A model generated the notes under the pieces. It saw only the letters and a list, made by a program, of their open reading frames with translations. It was not told the origin of the DNA and ran no database searches. Both the position numbers and the translations under genes were made by a program. From Brevibacillus antibioticus (GTDB taxonomy: Bacteria > Bacillota > Bacilli > Brevibacillales > Brevibacillaceae): 64,000 nucleotides of DNA. Positions 1 to 7,206 of the stretch are shown here, one piece after another (the stretch's first letter is position 1; every line of letters begins with the position of its first letter). The DNA is taken from NCBI RefSeq assembly GCF_005217615.1, contig NZ_SZNK01000001.1, forward strand, positions 3,498,501-3,562,500. Direction: 5' to 3'.

Positions 1-304
1 TCACGACTGCCTCTACCATCTGATCTGCAGACTCTCCACCTGTCGCTTCCTTAATGGAAGCCTGCTCCATACAGGCCTTCAACGTCGAAACAGGCTTGCC
101 CCCAACCGTTAACAGCCGCTCCGCCAGCTCATCTACATTTTTGGCTGCCTCGTTGTATAGCTCCTCAAATTTTTCATGTAGGGTAAAAAAATTCGGGCCT
201 TTGACAAACCAGTGGTAATGATGCAGCTTCATATACAGCACAGACCAGTTGGCAACCTGTTTATTAAGTACGTCGGTCACGGGCCGACTCATTGTCATAC
301 TCAT
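1..304 (-). CDS. dps: Dps family DNA-protecting mini-ferritin, 3' part outside window
   Basis: Dps proteins form dodecamers that oxidise and store iron and shield DNA in starved or stressed cells. The visible N-terminal 100 or so residues carry the family signature: VANWSVLYMKLHHYHWFVKG, then FFTLHEKFEELYNEAA and VDELAERLLTVGGKP, which hold the His, Asp and Glu ligands of the intersubunit ferroxidase site. The start at 304 is chosen because GAGGTGGAG lies 8 bases before it; in-frame ATGs at 298 and 292 are alternatives. The gene runs off the left edge, so the C-terminus is not visible. It does not appear to be in an operon with the immunity genes to its right. Confidence 0.93.
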   Translation of the reverse strand, partial: MSMTMSRPVTDVLNKQVANWSVLYMKLHHYHWFVKGPNFFTLHEKFEELYNEAAKNVDELAERLLTVGGKPVSTLKACMEQASIKEATGGESADQMVEAVV

Positions 305-376
305 CCGAACGCTCCACCTCTCATGGTATAAATATAGCGTTTGTAGTATGTGGTGAATTGGGCGGTTCTATTCTTT

Positions 377-748
377 TCATATCCGTTCATTCTTTCTACC
401 CAGCTCATTTCTTGCTTTTTCTAGCGTCTGTAAAATTTCTTCCCGCTCTGAATCCTCGTACCTGTCCACAACATCTTGCAAGCCACATTCAATAACCTGC
501 AAGTATTCGTCATAGGTTATACAAGCTGTTTCTTCGGGATAGCCGGGGAATTCCATGCTCAGGACAACTTGGTCGATCGCACATCGCTCAGGATCATCCA
601 GAGCGTACGTCCTGTATGTCGCAATCATACAAACATCATCAAAAATGACGCCTTCTCTTGTAAAGATGATAGTTATGCTTTTCAATATTCGCCGTTTATT
701 GATGAAAACGCCTCTGATGAACCGCTGATTCCAGTCGTAATTAATCAT
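377..748 (-). CDS. Small putative immunity protein, CdiI-like
   Basis: A 123-residue soluble protein. Its shape, a beta-rich N-terminal half followed by a charged helical tail (ITYDEYLQVIECGLQDVVDR, then EREEILQTLEKARNELG), resembles the ribonuclease-toxin immunity proteins of the CdiI type in Bacillota. This is my recollection of the family, not a search. It overlaps the upstream Imm3-like gene by four bases (ATGA), so the two are translationally coupled. No cognate toxin is next to it. It belongs to a run of four minus-strand immunity-type genes between dps and the DUF1259 pair. Confidence 0.4.
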   Translation of the reverse strand: MINYDWNQRFIRGVFINKRRILKSITIIFTREGVIFDDVCMIATYRTYALDDPERCAIDQVVLSMEFPGYPEETACITYDEYLQVIECGLQDVVDRYEDSEREEILQTLEKARNELGRKNERI

Positions 749-1446
749 TTTTCATACATGTTACGTACTTTTTTAATCCGCAGGGTTAACTCTGCTTTTT
801 CATCTAGCGAAAGCTGCTCATTTAATTGATCAGGTTGAAACTGTTGTATCTCACTTTTAAGTAAATGAAACCGTTCATAATTCGTTATGTTTTTACTGAT
901 TAAAAACTCAGCTATAGTTGTTTGGACATTCATATTTTCTCCACGTGTATTTTTGCAGTCCCTTTGAAATCTTTCTTGTGCAGCAAGAATAATGATATCA
1001 CCGTCATGGCTTGTTTCTTGCGTGAATACATTCAGAAATTTAATTACCTCGTCCTTCATTTCAGAATAGTACCATCTAACTAGCGGATGAGCATCGACAG
1101 GTTTGTGTTCTATATTTTGCAAAACATGGTCCCTACGCCTCATCAGATCTGTCAATTGCTCGGTTGTTAACACCTGTTGCAGTTCGAACATATTCAACTG
1201 ATTTAATGCTTCTACAGTGTGCTTTTTGAGGTTAATGAAAATCTTTGCTGGCAATAGAGATAGTTCACCGAAAGCGACATTAACAACAATCTTCTCCATT
1301 TCCCCCATGTTTTCCACATTTTCGTATACATCCCATGTTCTAGCGAGGCATTCGGACAGACTCATGTTCCTTGCTCTGTACGCTAAATAATCTTTATTAA
1401 TTTCATCAAAGAGCTCTTGGTATTCCCACTCCAAGCTTTCTTCCAC
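745..1446 (-). CDS. Imm3-like immunity protein with an extra C-terminal domain
   Basis: The first 115 or so residues match the small gene at 17848-18204 (shared WEYxELFxxIN start, FGELxLL / YGEILL core, and LxxMxxLxxRRDHVLQNIExKP). I assign this to the alpha-helical Imm3 family of polymorphic-toxin immunity proteins. A second region, residues about 120-233, contains RDCKNTRGENMNVQTTIAEF. The same block survives in the decayed gene at 14501-14774, so a two-domain form existed at two places. The GTG start at 1446 follows a GGGGGAAAG ribosome site. It is coupled to the downstream gene by ATGA. Confidence 0.55.
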   Translation of the reverse strand: MEESLEWEYQELFDEINKDYLAYRARNMSLSECLARTWDVYENVENMGEMEKIVVNVAFGELSLLPAKIFINLKKHTVEALNQLNMFELQQVLTTEQLTDLMRRRDHVLQNIEHKPVDAHPLVRWYYSEMKDEVIKFLNVFTQETSHDGDIIILAAQERFQRDCKNTRGENMNVQTTIAEFLISKNITNYERFHLLKSEIQQFQPDQLNEQLSLDEKAELTLRIKKVRNMYEK

Positions 1447-1465
1447 TTTACTTTCCCCCTTGCTC

Positions 1466-1555
1466 TAAACATTCAAGCTTAGTTCCGCGTAGCTATAACG
1501 AACGAGGGGAAGATACTCTTCCAAATATTCCGTTTTATCTCCTGACTCTATCAGC
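1466..1555 (-). other. Short gap with the tail of a lost reading frame
   Basis: Between two immunity genes a minus-strand frame reads about 28 residues ending YSYAELSLNV before a stop at 1466. It has no start codon of its own and looks like the C-terminus of a deleted gene. Weak evidence. Confidence 0.2.
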
Positions 1556-1558
1556 TAA

Positions 1559-1990
1559 CTAGCCATGTATTTTCAAAAGAAAATCCTCTAATACTCCCCT
1601 AGTCGCAACGCCAGCTCTTGGAAGCAATTCATTTACACGAACGAGCACAGCAGGATTGTCACGTATCATTTGTTTCCCTTCCAGAGTCGTATAGCTTCTC
1701 AACGTATCTACACAGATCACGAAAAGTTCCTCATCATCCGTATCCAGTAACGAAAGTAGAATATTCAGTTCATGCTCGTTGCAAGAACTATCCATACAGT
1801 ACGCAAGTTTTCGCTGCCATTCTAACGGTTTCATCAGCACATGACTGGACAGGTCTTCCCAATCCTTTTGGCTGAACTTCGTTAGCATGTCATACACTAT
1901 CGTGCAGCCATCGTCATACCAATAATCAACGGTATTTTGGCAGCCTGTTATGAAAACATCTAATTCTTTGTACATGCTGATCACCTCCAT
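1559..1990 (-). CDS. Helical hypothetical protein, probable immunity gene
   Basis: 143 residues, all helical in appearance, with leucine-rich stretches such as HELNILLSLLDTDDEELFVI and ATRGVLEDFLLKIHG that suggest HEAT-like repeats. I do not recognise the family. An inner ATG (MYKEL, position 1975) is an alternative start. It lies 38 bases downstream of an Imm47-like gene, is in the same orientation, and sits in a block whose other members look like immunity genes, so the same role is inferred from context. Confidence 0.45.
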   Translation of the reverse strand: MEVISMYKELDVFITGCQNTVDYWYDDGCTIVYDMLTKFSQKDWEDLSSHVLMKPLEWQRKLAYCMDSSCNEHELNILLSLLDTDDEELFVICVDTLRSYTTLEGKQMIRDNPAVLVRVNELLPRAGVATRGVLEDFLLKIHG

Positions 1991-2028
1991 TCAATATTCA
2001 AGTTTTTTCTCATGTCTTCCAAATACAC

Positions 2029-2823
2029 TTACAGTAGATGACCGTAAAAATACTTTTGACCCTTCTCCCATTTTCTGTTTGCAAGACCTTTCACATAGCT
2101 TACATAATCTCTATAATTATCGGCCGTGATTACGGTGTGGTAGTCCCCAGGTACTTTTTCACCTGACCAAGTCGACAATAAAGATGGAATAAGTTTCATT
2201 TGGAGCTGTTGTTCGTGATTGGCAGCGATAAATACCCTTTGCATGAGTATTTTTGTCAGATCCCCAGGAAAGGCCAAATTCTGTAGATAGTAATACTTCC
2301 CCGCATCGCAATCTTCCATGAGATCTATGTAATACTCGCCAATCTCCTCTACTGTCGCATGATCACCCAGGTGTTCTTTGAAATTGATAAAGCAGTCAAT
2401 CGAATCTCTGATTATTACCGAAGTGTCACGAATGGAGTCCCACTCTTCCAGCAAGGCCATCAGATAGGGAATGACTTCAAGAGAAAGTGTCGTAATAGCC
2501 TCAGACGCAAAGGTATCCACTGCCGCTTTGTTTCCTTCTCCAAGAAAAAGAAGATGATTGGGATCCCGCAAATCTTCGTGTGTTGAAATGGAACAAAACA
2601 CTCTAATACAAAGGTTTAATAGAGCCTCGTCATTCGTGTGATTCATGAGCTGAATAAGTAGTCGTTTTTGCGTAAAATCCCCCAATTTGAATAGTTCAAT
2701 CAGATGAAATAAAGCTTCGTGCTCTGTGGTTGCACGTAACAGATTTTCTTTGATAGCAGCTGGGCTGGAGGATGATAGTTGCCCAAACCAAATGTTGTTT
2801 GAAATGCTGGTGCTTTGTTCCAT
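2029..2823 (-). CDS. Imm47 family immunity protein
   Basis: 264 residues with features I associate with Imm47: an early NIWFGQL, then ELFKLGDFTQKRLLIQLMNH, LCIRVFCSISTHEDLRD, EVIPYLMALLEEWDS, and KYYYLQNLAFPGDLTK. Such proteins bind and block a toxin encoded just upstream. Here the upstream side holds only a broken toxin end (2845-2998), so the gene persists without a working toxin. The start at 2823 follows a GAGGACGGTGAATAGC stretch. First gene of the minus-strand immunity run 2823-377. Confidence 0.7.
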   Translation of the reverse strand: MEQSTSISNNIWFGQLSSSSPAAIKENLLRATTEHEALFHLIELFKLGDFTQKRLLIQLMNHTNDEALLNLCIRVFCSISTHEDLRDPNHLLFLGEGNKAAVDTFASEAITTLSLEVIPYLMALLEEWDSIRDTSVIIRDSIDCFINFKEHLGDHATVEEIGEYYIDLMEDCDAGKYYYLQNLAFPGDLTKILMQRVFIAANHEQQLQMKLIPSLLSTWSGEKVPGDYHTVITADNYRDYVSYVKGLANRKWEKGQKYFYGHLL

Positions 2824-2844
2824 TCGCTATTCACCGTCCTCATT

Positions 2845-2998
2845 CCATTCTTGTGAGTTTTATAATGTACGCTGCTGTGTGGATATCATCCTGCACCATC
2901 CACTCCTCAACCCCTTTTACATCTGCAAATCGTGCTCAAATTTGCTCCTCGAAACGAGACTCGTCGTAAATCTGTTCCTGATAAGTGGAAAGGGATAA
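2845..2998 (-). pseudogene. Broken C-terminal end of a toxin upstream of the Imm47-like gene
   Basis: A minus-strand frame reads FADVKGVEEWMVQDDIHTAA and ends KLTRME at a stop at about 2845, just before the Imm47-like start. In another frame the upstream stretch reads GTDLRRVSFRGANLST, which has pentapeptide-repeat spacing. The two pieces are out of frame with each other. The position directly before an immunity gene suggests a decayed toxin C-terminus. The family is not recognised. Confidence 0.4.
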
Positions 2999-3144
2999 GA
3001 AAATCTTCAGAAGTGTGAAATGGGTGATAACTAGGACCTAGAATGAAATCTGTGTCTTTTTCATGTAAAAAAACCACAAATTACTCATTTCCCTTTTTCC
3101 TGTCAGTCATAAGCTATTTCGAGATTGACAAAAGGAGGATTACT

Positions 3145-3570
3145 ATGGCGAATAAAGCGAAAGCGAAGGTTAGCCCCCAATTCAAAAGGCTCTGTAACCG
3201 ATTTGGAAAAATATTAGGGGGTGAGTCGGAAATTGATAGTGGGCCTGTTTGTTTTGTCATGCGGCTTACAAATCTTCGAGAAACCATCTTAGGAAGACGT
3301 ACGCTTTCCCCTTTAGTTCGAGCTCAAATGTTTTCGTTTGAATCCCTTGATAAGTCAGGTCGTGCCCTTTGTTTGGGCGAGACTGCCGTTCACCAAAATC
3401 AAGTGAACCGCTTGATGTCGAATCTCCGCAAACGTGGGATAAAAGTGACGGCACTTCACAACCACTGGCTAAAAGAAAATCCGCGCTTAATGTATATGCA
3501 TTGGGAAGCGATAGAGAATCCTATCGTATTCGCCAGGAAAACCAAAGAGTCCATCGCATTCCTGGGTTAA
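3145..3570 (+). CDS. DUF1259 protein, copy 1
   Basis: 141 residues. Conserved features of DUF1259 are present: FKRLCNRFGKILGG, GPVCFV, CLGETAVHQNQVNRLMSNLR and the His/Trp-rich KVTALHNHWLKENPRLMYMH block followed by WEAIENP. The function of the family is unknown; the clustered histidines could bind metal, but that is inference. The start at 3145 is set by AAAGGAGG seven bases upstream and by alignment to the second copy; a longer upstream frame exists but lacks a ribosome site. No signal peptide is seen, unlike the lipoprotein members of the family. Confidence 0.75.
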   Translation: MANKAKAKVSPQFKRLCNRFGKILGGESEIDSGPVCFVMRLTNLRETILGRRTLSPLVRAQMFSFESLDKSGRALCLGETAVHQNQVNRLMSNLRKRGIKVTALHNHWLKENPRLMYMHWEAIENPIVFARKTKESIAFLG

Positions 3571-3622
3571 CATGGTGGAGCCATGAAGTTTTCATTTCAT
3601 CATAATCGAAAGGATGACGAAT

Positions 3623-4054
3623 ATGGGCAAAGTAAAGGCAAAAGCAAAGGCAAGTCCCCAATTTAGAAGACTGTGTAACCGATTTTCTGCCATTTTAGGT
3701 GGAACAGAGCATGAAATTACAAGAGGTCCCGTTTGTTTCGTCTCCAGAAATAGAGTATTCAATGCATCCATATTAGGCAGAAAAACCACATCCCCATTGG
3801 TCCGCTATCAATTGTTCTCATTCGAATCCTTGAACAGTTCAGGACGTGCACTATGTCTAGGGGAAACGGCTCTCTTCCAAAACCAAGTAAACCGTTTGCT
3901 GTCAAACCTTCGCAAAAACGGGATAAAGGTAACAGCAGTCCATAATCACTGGCTCTTTGACAACCCGCGTCTTATGTATATTCATTGGGAGTCGATTGAT
4001 AATCCCATTGCATTCGCCAGAAAAGTGAAGCGTTCTATCGCTTTTTTGGGTTAA
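3623..4054 (+). CDS. DUF1259 protein, copy 2
   Basis: 143 residues, a tandem paralogue of the gene 52 bases upstream. The two align over their whole length, including CLGETALFQNQVNRLLSNLR and KVTAVHNHWLFDNPRLMYIH. The start at 3623 (MGKVKAKAKASPQ) is preferred over the in-frame ATG at 3614 because the AAAGGA site is about nine bases before it. The basic N-terminus (KVKAKAKA) is shared by both copies. Function unknown. Confidence 0.75.
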   Translation: MGKVKAKAKASPQFRRLCNRFSAILGGTEHEITRGPVCFVSRNRVFNASILGRKTTSPLVRYQLFSFESLNSSGRALCLGETALFQNQVNRLLSNLRKNGIKVTAVHNHWLFDNPRLMYIHWESIDNPIAFARKVKRSIAFLG

Positions 4055-4070
4055 TCGAACCAATAACAGA

Positions 4071-4136
4071 AAACAGCGGCCATCAAAGACGTGGTACTAT
4101 CAGATTTTCTTTTCCGGTCTTAGGTAGCCGCTGTTT
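4071..4136. terminator. Inverted repeat between convergent genes
   Basis: AACAGCGGC near 4072-4080 pairs with GCCGCTGTT near 4126-4135 across a loop of about 46 bases, between the ends of the DUF1259 pair and the AbiEii gene. There is no long T-run, so termination is possible but unproven. Confidence 0.4.
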
Positions 4137-4142
4137 CATTTA

Positions 4143-5042
4143 TTAAGGCAATTTTTTCGGTGTTGGACTCGGCAAACTTTCAAACGCATACCCATTAATC
4201 CCGGCAAAATCCATCTTTTTACGCAAATCACTGACAAACTGCGTAAAATAGAGACCACGATCCATGCTGCCAGCATATTTTCTCAAGTCGTAATCGTAGG
4301 ATAATGAATCGTATATGGGCTGTAAATCATCAACGAGCACCTTTTTCATATCCGCTTTTTTAATAGAAGGATCGATACTGCATTCGTTCACGAGCGCCTG
4401 TAAAGTTTCCTTGAGGGCACCAGTGTCATAGGACGGGTGAGAGAGTAAAAATTTCAAATCGTACAAGTCTTTAAACCTAGGCCTGACAATCGTTTGATGC
4501 AGCTTCCAAGCAACCTGGATGGACAGGGGTACCGTGTACGGAACAAGAAAGCTTTCCCCAAAGGCTGGTTGGTACTCTAGCGGAACCGGGGCTGCATCCA
4601 TTTCCAGGTTAAACGAAATATCCAGATTAAGCTCGTTATAGTCATTCTCTTCCCTTGTTTGACCTTTGAAATAATAGGCAATATCCGTATTGATCGTCGG
4701 AAAATCATCTGCCATTGCGTAGTCGATATATCTCCAAAATGCATTCTTTCGAAAGCTTCTAAACACGACGCCGTCGTTCAGATCCATTTCGGTTACTTGA
4801 ATCATCCATTGTGTAAATACTTCATGGGCATGTTCGACGTCCCTGATCTTCCCCGCATACAATAGGTCGATATCATCCGCGTCCCGAATCTCTCGGTTGT
4901 CCAAATATTGTCTGGTTAGAAGGCTGCCTTTTAATACAAAGGGCATATTCACTAGTGCAATTCTTCTCAACAGTGCTTCCAAAACAACGAGCTCTCTCGC
5001 CTCATATTCCAACTCTGCTACGTCATCATACGTAATCATCAT
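4143..5042 (-). CDS. AbiEii/AbiGii-type nucleotidyltransferase, putative toxin
   Basis: 299 residues. It carries the minimal nucleotidyltransferase signature of AbiEii-like proteins: FVLKGSLLTRQYL (G-S motif, residues about 36-48) followed by RDADDIDLL with the metal-binding aspartates, and later RFKDLYDLKFLLSH. Related enzymes (AbiEii, MenT) act as toxins that modify tRNA or other targets in abortive infection. The start at 5042 follows GGAGG. It is 17 bases downstream of an unknown 194-residue gene in the same orientation. No AbiEi-type winged-helix antitoxin is present, so it may be solitary or use the upstream protein as partner. Confidence 0.75.
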   Translation of the reverse strand: MMITYDDVAELEYEARELVVLEALLRRIALVNMPFVLKGSLLTRQYLDNREIRDADDIDLLYAGKIRDVEHAHEVFTQWMIQVTEMDLNDGVVFRSFRKNAFWRYIDYAMADDFPTINTDIAYYFKGQTREENDYNELNLDISFNLEMDAAPVPLEYQPAFGESFLVPYTVPLSIQVAWKLHQTIVRPRFKDLYDLKFLLSHPSYDTGALKETLQALVNECSIDPSIKKADMKKVLVDDLQPIYDSLSYDYDLRKYAGSMDRGLYFTQFVSDLRKKMDFAGINGYAFESLPSPTPKKLP

Positions 5043-5059
5043 GATCCTCCATCTAAAAA

Positions 5060-5644
5060 TTAGGAAATCCAGCCACTGTCCAGTTCTTCGCGGCTGTCAT
5101 AAATACAAAGTTCATATTGTTCTTTGATTAGCCCGATCTGATTCGCTTGCAAAATGGTATGTATCTTTTCTACCCGATCGTAAAACTGTTTCGGGCTCTC
5201 ATATTCTCGTACGGTAATAAATCTCACTTTTCCATTCGCATTCAAAGAGTTTCTCGAGATATGTCCGCCATGGCCCACACATAAATTTCGTAATGCGGCG
5301 ACATCATCGACCTGTACTTTGCCATGCCATTCGAAGTAAGGCTTCGAGTTTTTTAGGATGGGCGTGTGAAAGTACGTTTCTTCCTTTGGAGAAATCTCTA
5401 CTTTCTTTCGGACGATGGTAAAACCGTTGTTTTGAAACGTAGCTGCCATCTTTTCCATCTCTTTATTCGCTTCATGAAAATCTGGTCGTTTGATTACTCC
5501 TGTGATCATTGGCTGATGAATGTAATTTCCCTGATCCAAAACGATCATGACCGGTTTCACTTGTTGCGATTGGCAGAGATCGATAAAAGCTTCCTTTTCA
5601 TCAAATTGGAGATCGTTGAAGGTAACATGAAACTCAAATTCCAT
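5060..5644 (-). CDS. Hypothetical protein paired with the nucleotidyltransferase
   Basis: 194 residues, soluble, alpha/beta in appearance, with no HTH and no membrane segment. The family is not recognised. Visible features are QPMITGVIKRPDF, YFEWHGKVQVDD and VGHGGHISRNSLN. The two halves each contain a similar strand-rich pattern (FEFHVTF..., YFEWHGKV...), suggesting an internal duplication. It starts 5' of the AbiEii-type gene with a 17-base gap, so co-transcription is likely. It could neutralise or assist the nucleotidyltransferase; this is inference from position only. Confidence 0.5.
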   Translation of the reverse strand: MEFEFHVTFNDLQFDEKEAFIDLCQSQQVKPVMIVLDQGNYIHQPMITGVIKRPDFHEANKEMEKMAATFQNNGFTIVRKKVEISPKEETYFHTPILKNSKPYFEWHGKVQVDDVAALRNLCVGHGGHISRNSLNANGKVRFITVREYESPKQFYDRVEKIHTILQANQIGLIKEQYELCIYDSREELDSGWIS

Positions 5645-5751
5645 TGCTTCACTCCCTGACTTTCCTTGTATTCCACAATCAATTTATTTCCTTTTCTTCC
5701 TATTTGTATCGACATATCTTTTCTATTTCTTAACCGTTTCGTTTAAATAAA

Positions 5752-5797
5752 AAAGTAGAGGTACGTTGAAAATCATTTCTCAACATATCTCTACTTT
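5752..5797 (-). terminator. Rho-independent terminator for minus-strand transcripts
   Basis: A near-perfect 18-base stem: AAAGTAGAGGTACGTTGA pairs with TCAACATATCTCTACTTT. On the minus strand it is followed by a run of T. It would stop transcripts coming from the coiled-coil gene at 6075. Confidence 0.75.
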
Positions 5798-6074
5798 GTA
5801 TGAGTGCTAGTTGCTAACCATTTAGCTTGGTGGTTGCTGAAAAGTCCAGAGAGTGTACTTTTATTGACCAATGCCCCAAGATTTCATCGAGTATTAAAGC
5901 CTAAGTCCTGACCTTTGAGCCTAAAGAGCTTTGCTACGTAAGTTTTGAAATCTGAGCTCTCATCTTTGAGCTTTCATCCTCATATTACCAAATAATTTGC
6001 AGGATGGCCTAGTTAACCCACTAGGCAAGGGACTCTCGTTTATCAGCTATTCAAATGATTAGCAAATTACACTG
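5798..6074. other. Non-coding stretch, nothing recognised
   Basis: No supported gene. CTTTGAGC occurs near 5916 and again near 5970. It lies between the coiled-coil gene and its terminator, so it is probably a long 3' untranslated region or decayed sequence. Confidence 0.3.
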
Positions 6075-6698
6075 TTAATCCACAAGATGAATTTTGGTAA
6101 TCGTATTGGATTCGCTTAAAATAAAATCGACTTCACACTCAAATTCGTCAATTTCTTTACTAAGCGTATCCATTTTCTCTTTCAATTTCAATGGGTCTAC
6201 GAGCTTCGCTTCATTCTGCTCTTTAAACGGTTTGGAGATCGCGTCCATTTCTGTATCCTTCACCTTGGAGTCTTTGCCAAAGTTCGCTTCGAGCAGCTTT
6301 TCTAATCGCAGCTGTACTTCTTCATTTTTCTCTTCAACCTGCGTGACAGCGTGGTTGTAATCTCTTCTCATTTTCTCCAGCAGTGATTTCTCATATTGAA
6401 TGGAGGTTTTTCGCTCGATTGCTTCTGCCACTGTCATTCTCTTGCCGCTAATCGTTACCATCGTCTTTGCATTGGACTCGACGATCAGTGACTTAATTTT
6501 TTGTCTTCTTTTTATTAGATCAACAACGGATTGGTAGTTTCGCTCTGTCGTTTCCACATACAGTTCTGTTGACGTATAACCAGTTACTGGCTTAGGTCCA
6601 ATTGCGGAAGACATGAAAGTCGTTTCATTAATTCCTTTTTGGATTCTTTTATCGAGTAATTTTAATTCTGAGAGTCCTCTTGTAATAGACATTTCCAT
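6075..6698 (-). CDS. DIP1984-like (DUF6847) coiled-coil protein
   Basis: 207 residues from the start at 6698, chosen because GAGGAGGAATGACACG precedes it and because MEMSITRGLSELKLLDKRI is the usual beginning of this family; the longer frame to 6797 lacks a ribosome site. The protein is almost entirely charged helix (SLLEKMRRDYNHAVTQVEEK, then EEVQLRLEKLLEANFG), predicting a long coiled coil. Such proteins occur in diverse bacteria with no assigned role. It stands alone between a terminator and a decayed immunity gene. Confidence 0.6.
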   Translation of the reverse strand: MEMSITRGLSELKLLDKRIQKGINETTFMSSAIGPKPVTGYTSTELYVETTERNYQSVVDLIKRRQKIKSLIVESNAKTMVTISGKRMTVAEAIERKTSIQYEKSLLEKMRRDYNHAVTQVEEKNEEVQLRLEKLLEANFGKDSKVKDTEMDAISKPFKEQNEAKLVDPLKLKEKMDTLSKEIDEFECEVDFILSESNTITKIHLVD

Positions 6699-6819
6699 CG
6701 TGTCATTCCTCCTCGTGGAGTTTTGATAGAAGAATTGTTTGTATATGGTGGATACATTTGGTAGTTTACTATACAACTTTTTGAAAATGCCTGTCAAATT
6801 TTAGCCCTATTTCATAACC

Positions 6820-7115
6820 CAGTTTCATAGTCTTCTACCAAATGAGACCAATAGCTTTCCACATCCTTCATTGGTGCAGGATCGATTTGTTCAAACAACC
6901 TACGCAACTCACACACGTATTTATAGGAAGGATATTCACCTTGTTATCTCATTTTCATTGCCACTTCATTTTTTATTAAATGGAACAAGAAAAATGTTCT
7001 CAAGTTTTTATTCAGCATTATTATCATGGCTTATACCCAGAGTGACTAATTCATTGTAATCATAGGCTTGTAATTCAGGTCATAATAATCGCGGATCTCT
7101 CGAATATCAAAGTCC
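6820..7115 (-). pseudogene. Decayed SUKH-4 immunity gene
   Basis: The minus strand begins with an ATG at about 7114 and reads FDIREIRDYYD, then after frame changes NKNLRTFF-like and finally the AMKD / SHLIE / YETG tail. These match the intact SUKH-4 gene at 30088-30615 in order. The middle third is missing and there are several frameshifts, so it cannot make a working protein. Confidence 0.7.
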
Positions 7116-7138
7116 ATGCTCTTACTTCTCCTATTTTC

Positions 7139-7180
7139 AAAGGCTCATTCCTCCCTATCGTCAGGTTGAAATGAGCCTTT
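7139..7180. terminator. Terminator-like hairpin, type A repeat
   Basis: AAAGGCTCATT (7139-7149) pairs perfectly with AATGAGCCTTT (7170-7180). It is the most distant copy of the hairpin family that closes cassettes in the 16-36 kb block. It lies just after the SLH gene and may serve it. The T-run seen in most other copies is absent. Confidence 0.55.
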
Positions 7181-7206
7181 GAAAGTTTACCGCGCTATTA
7201 ACAGTA

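Noticed and set aside
5798..6074. Possible structured RNA with repeated CTTTGAGC
   Set aside because: No consistent pairing could be drawn beyond short direct repeats; left as unassigned non-coding DNA.
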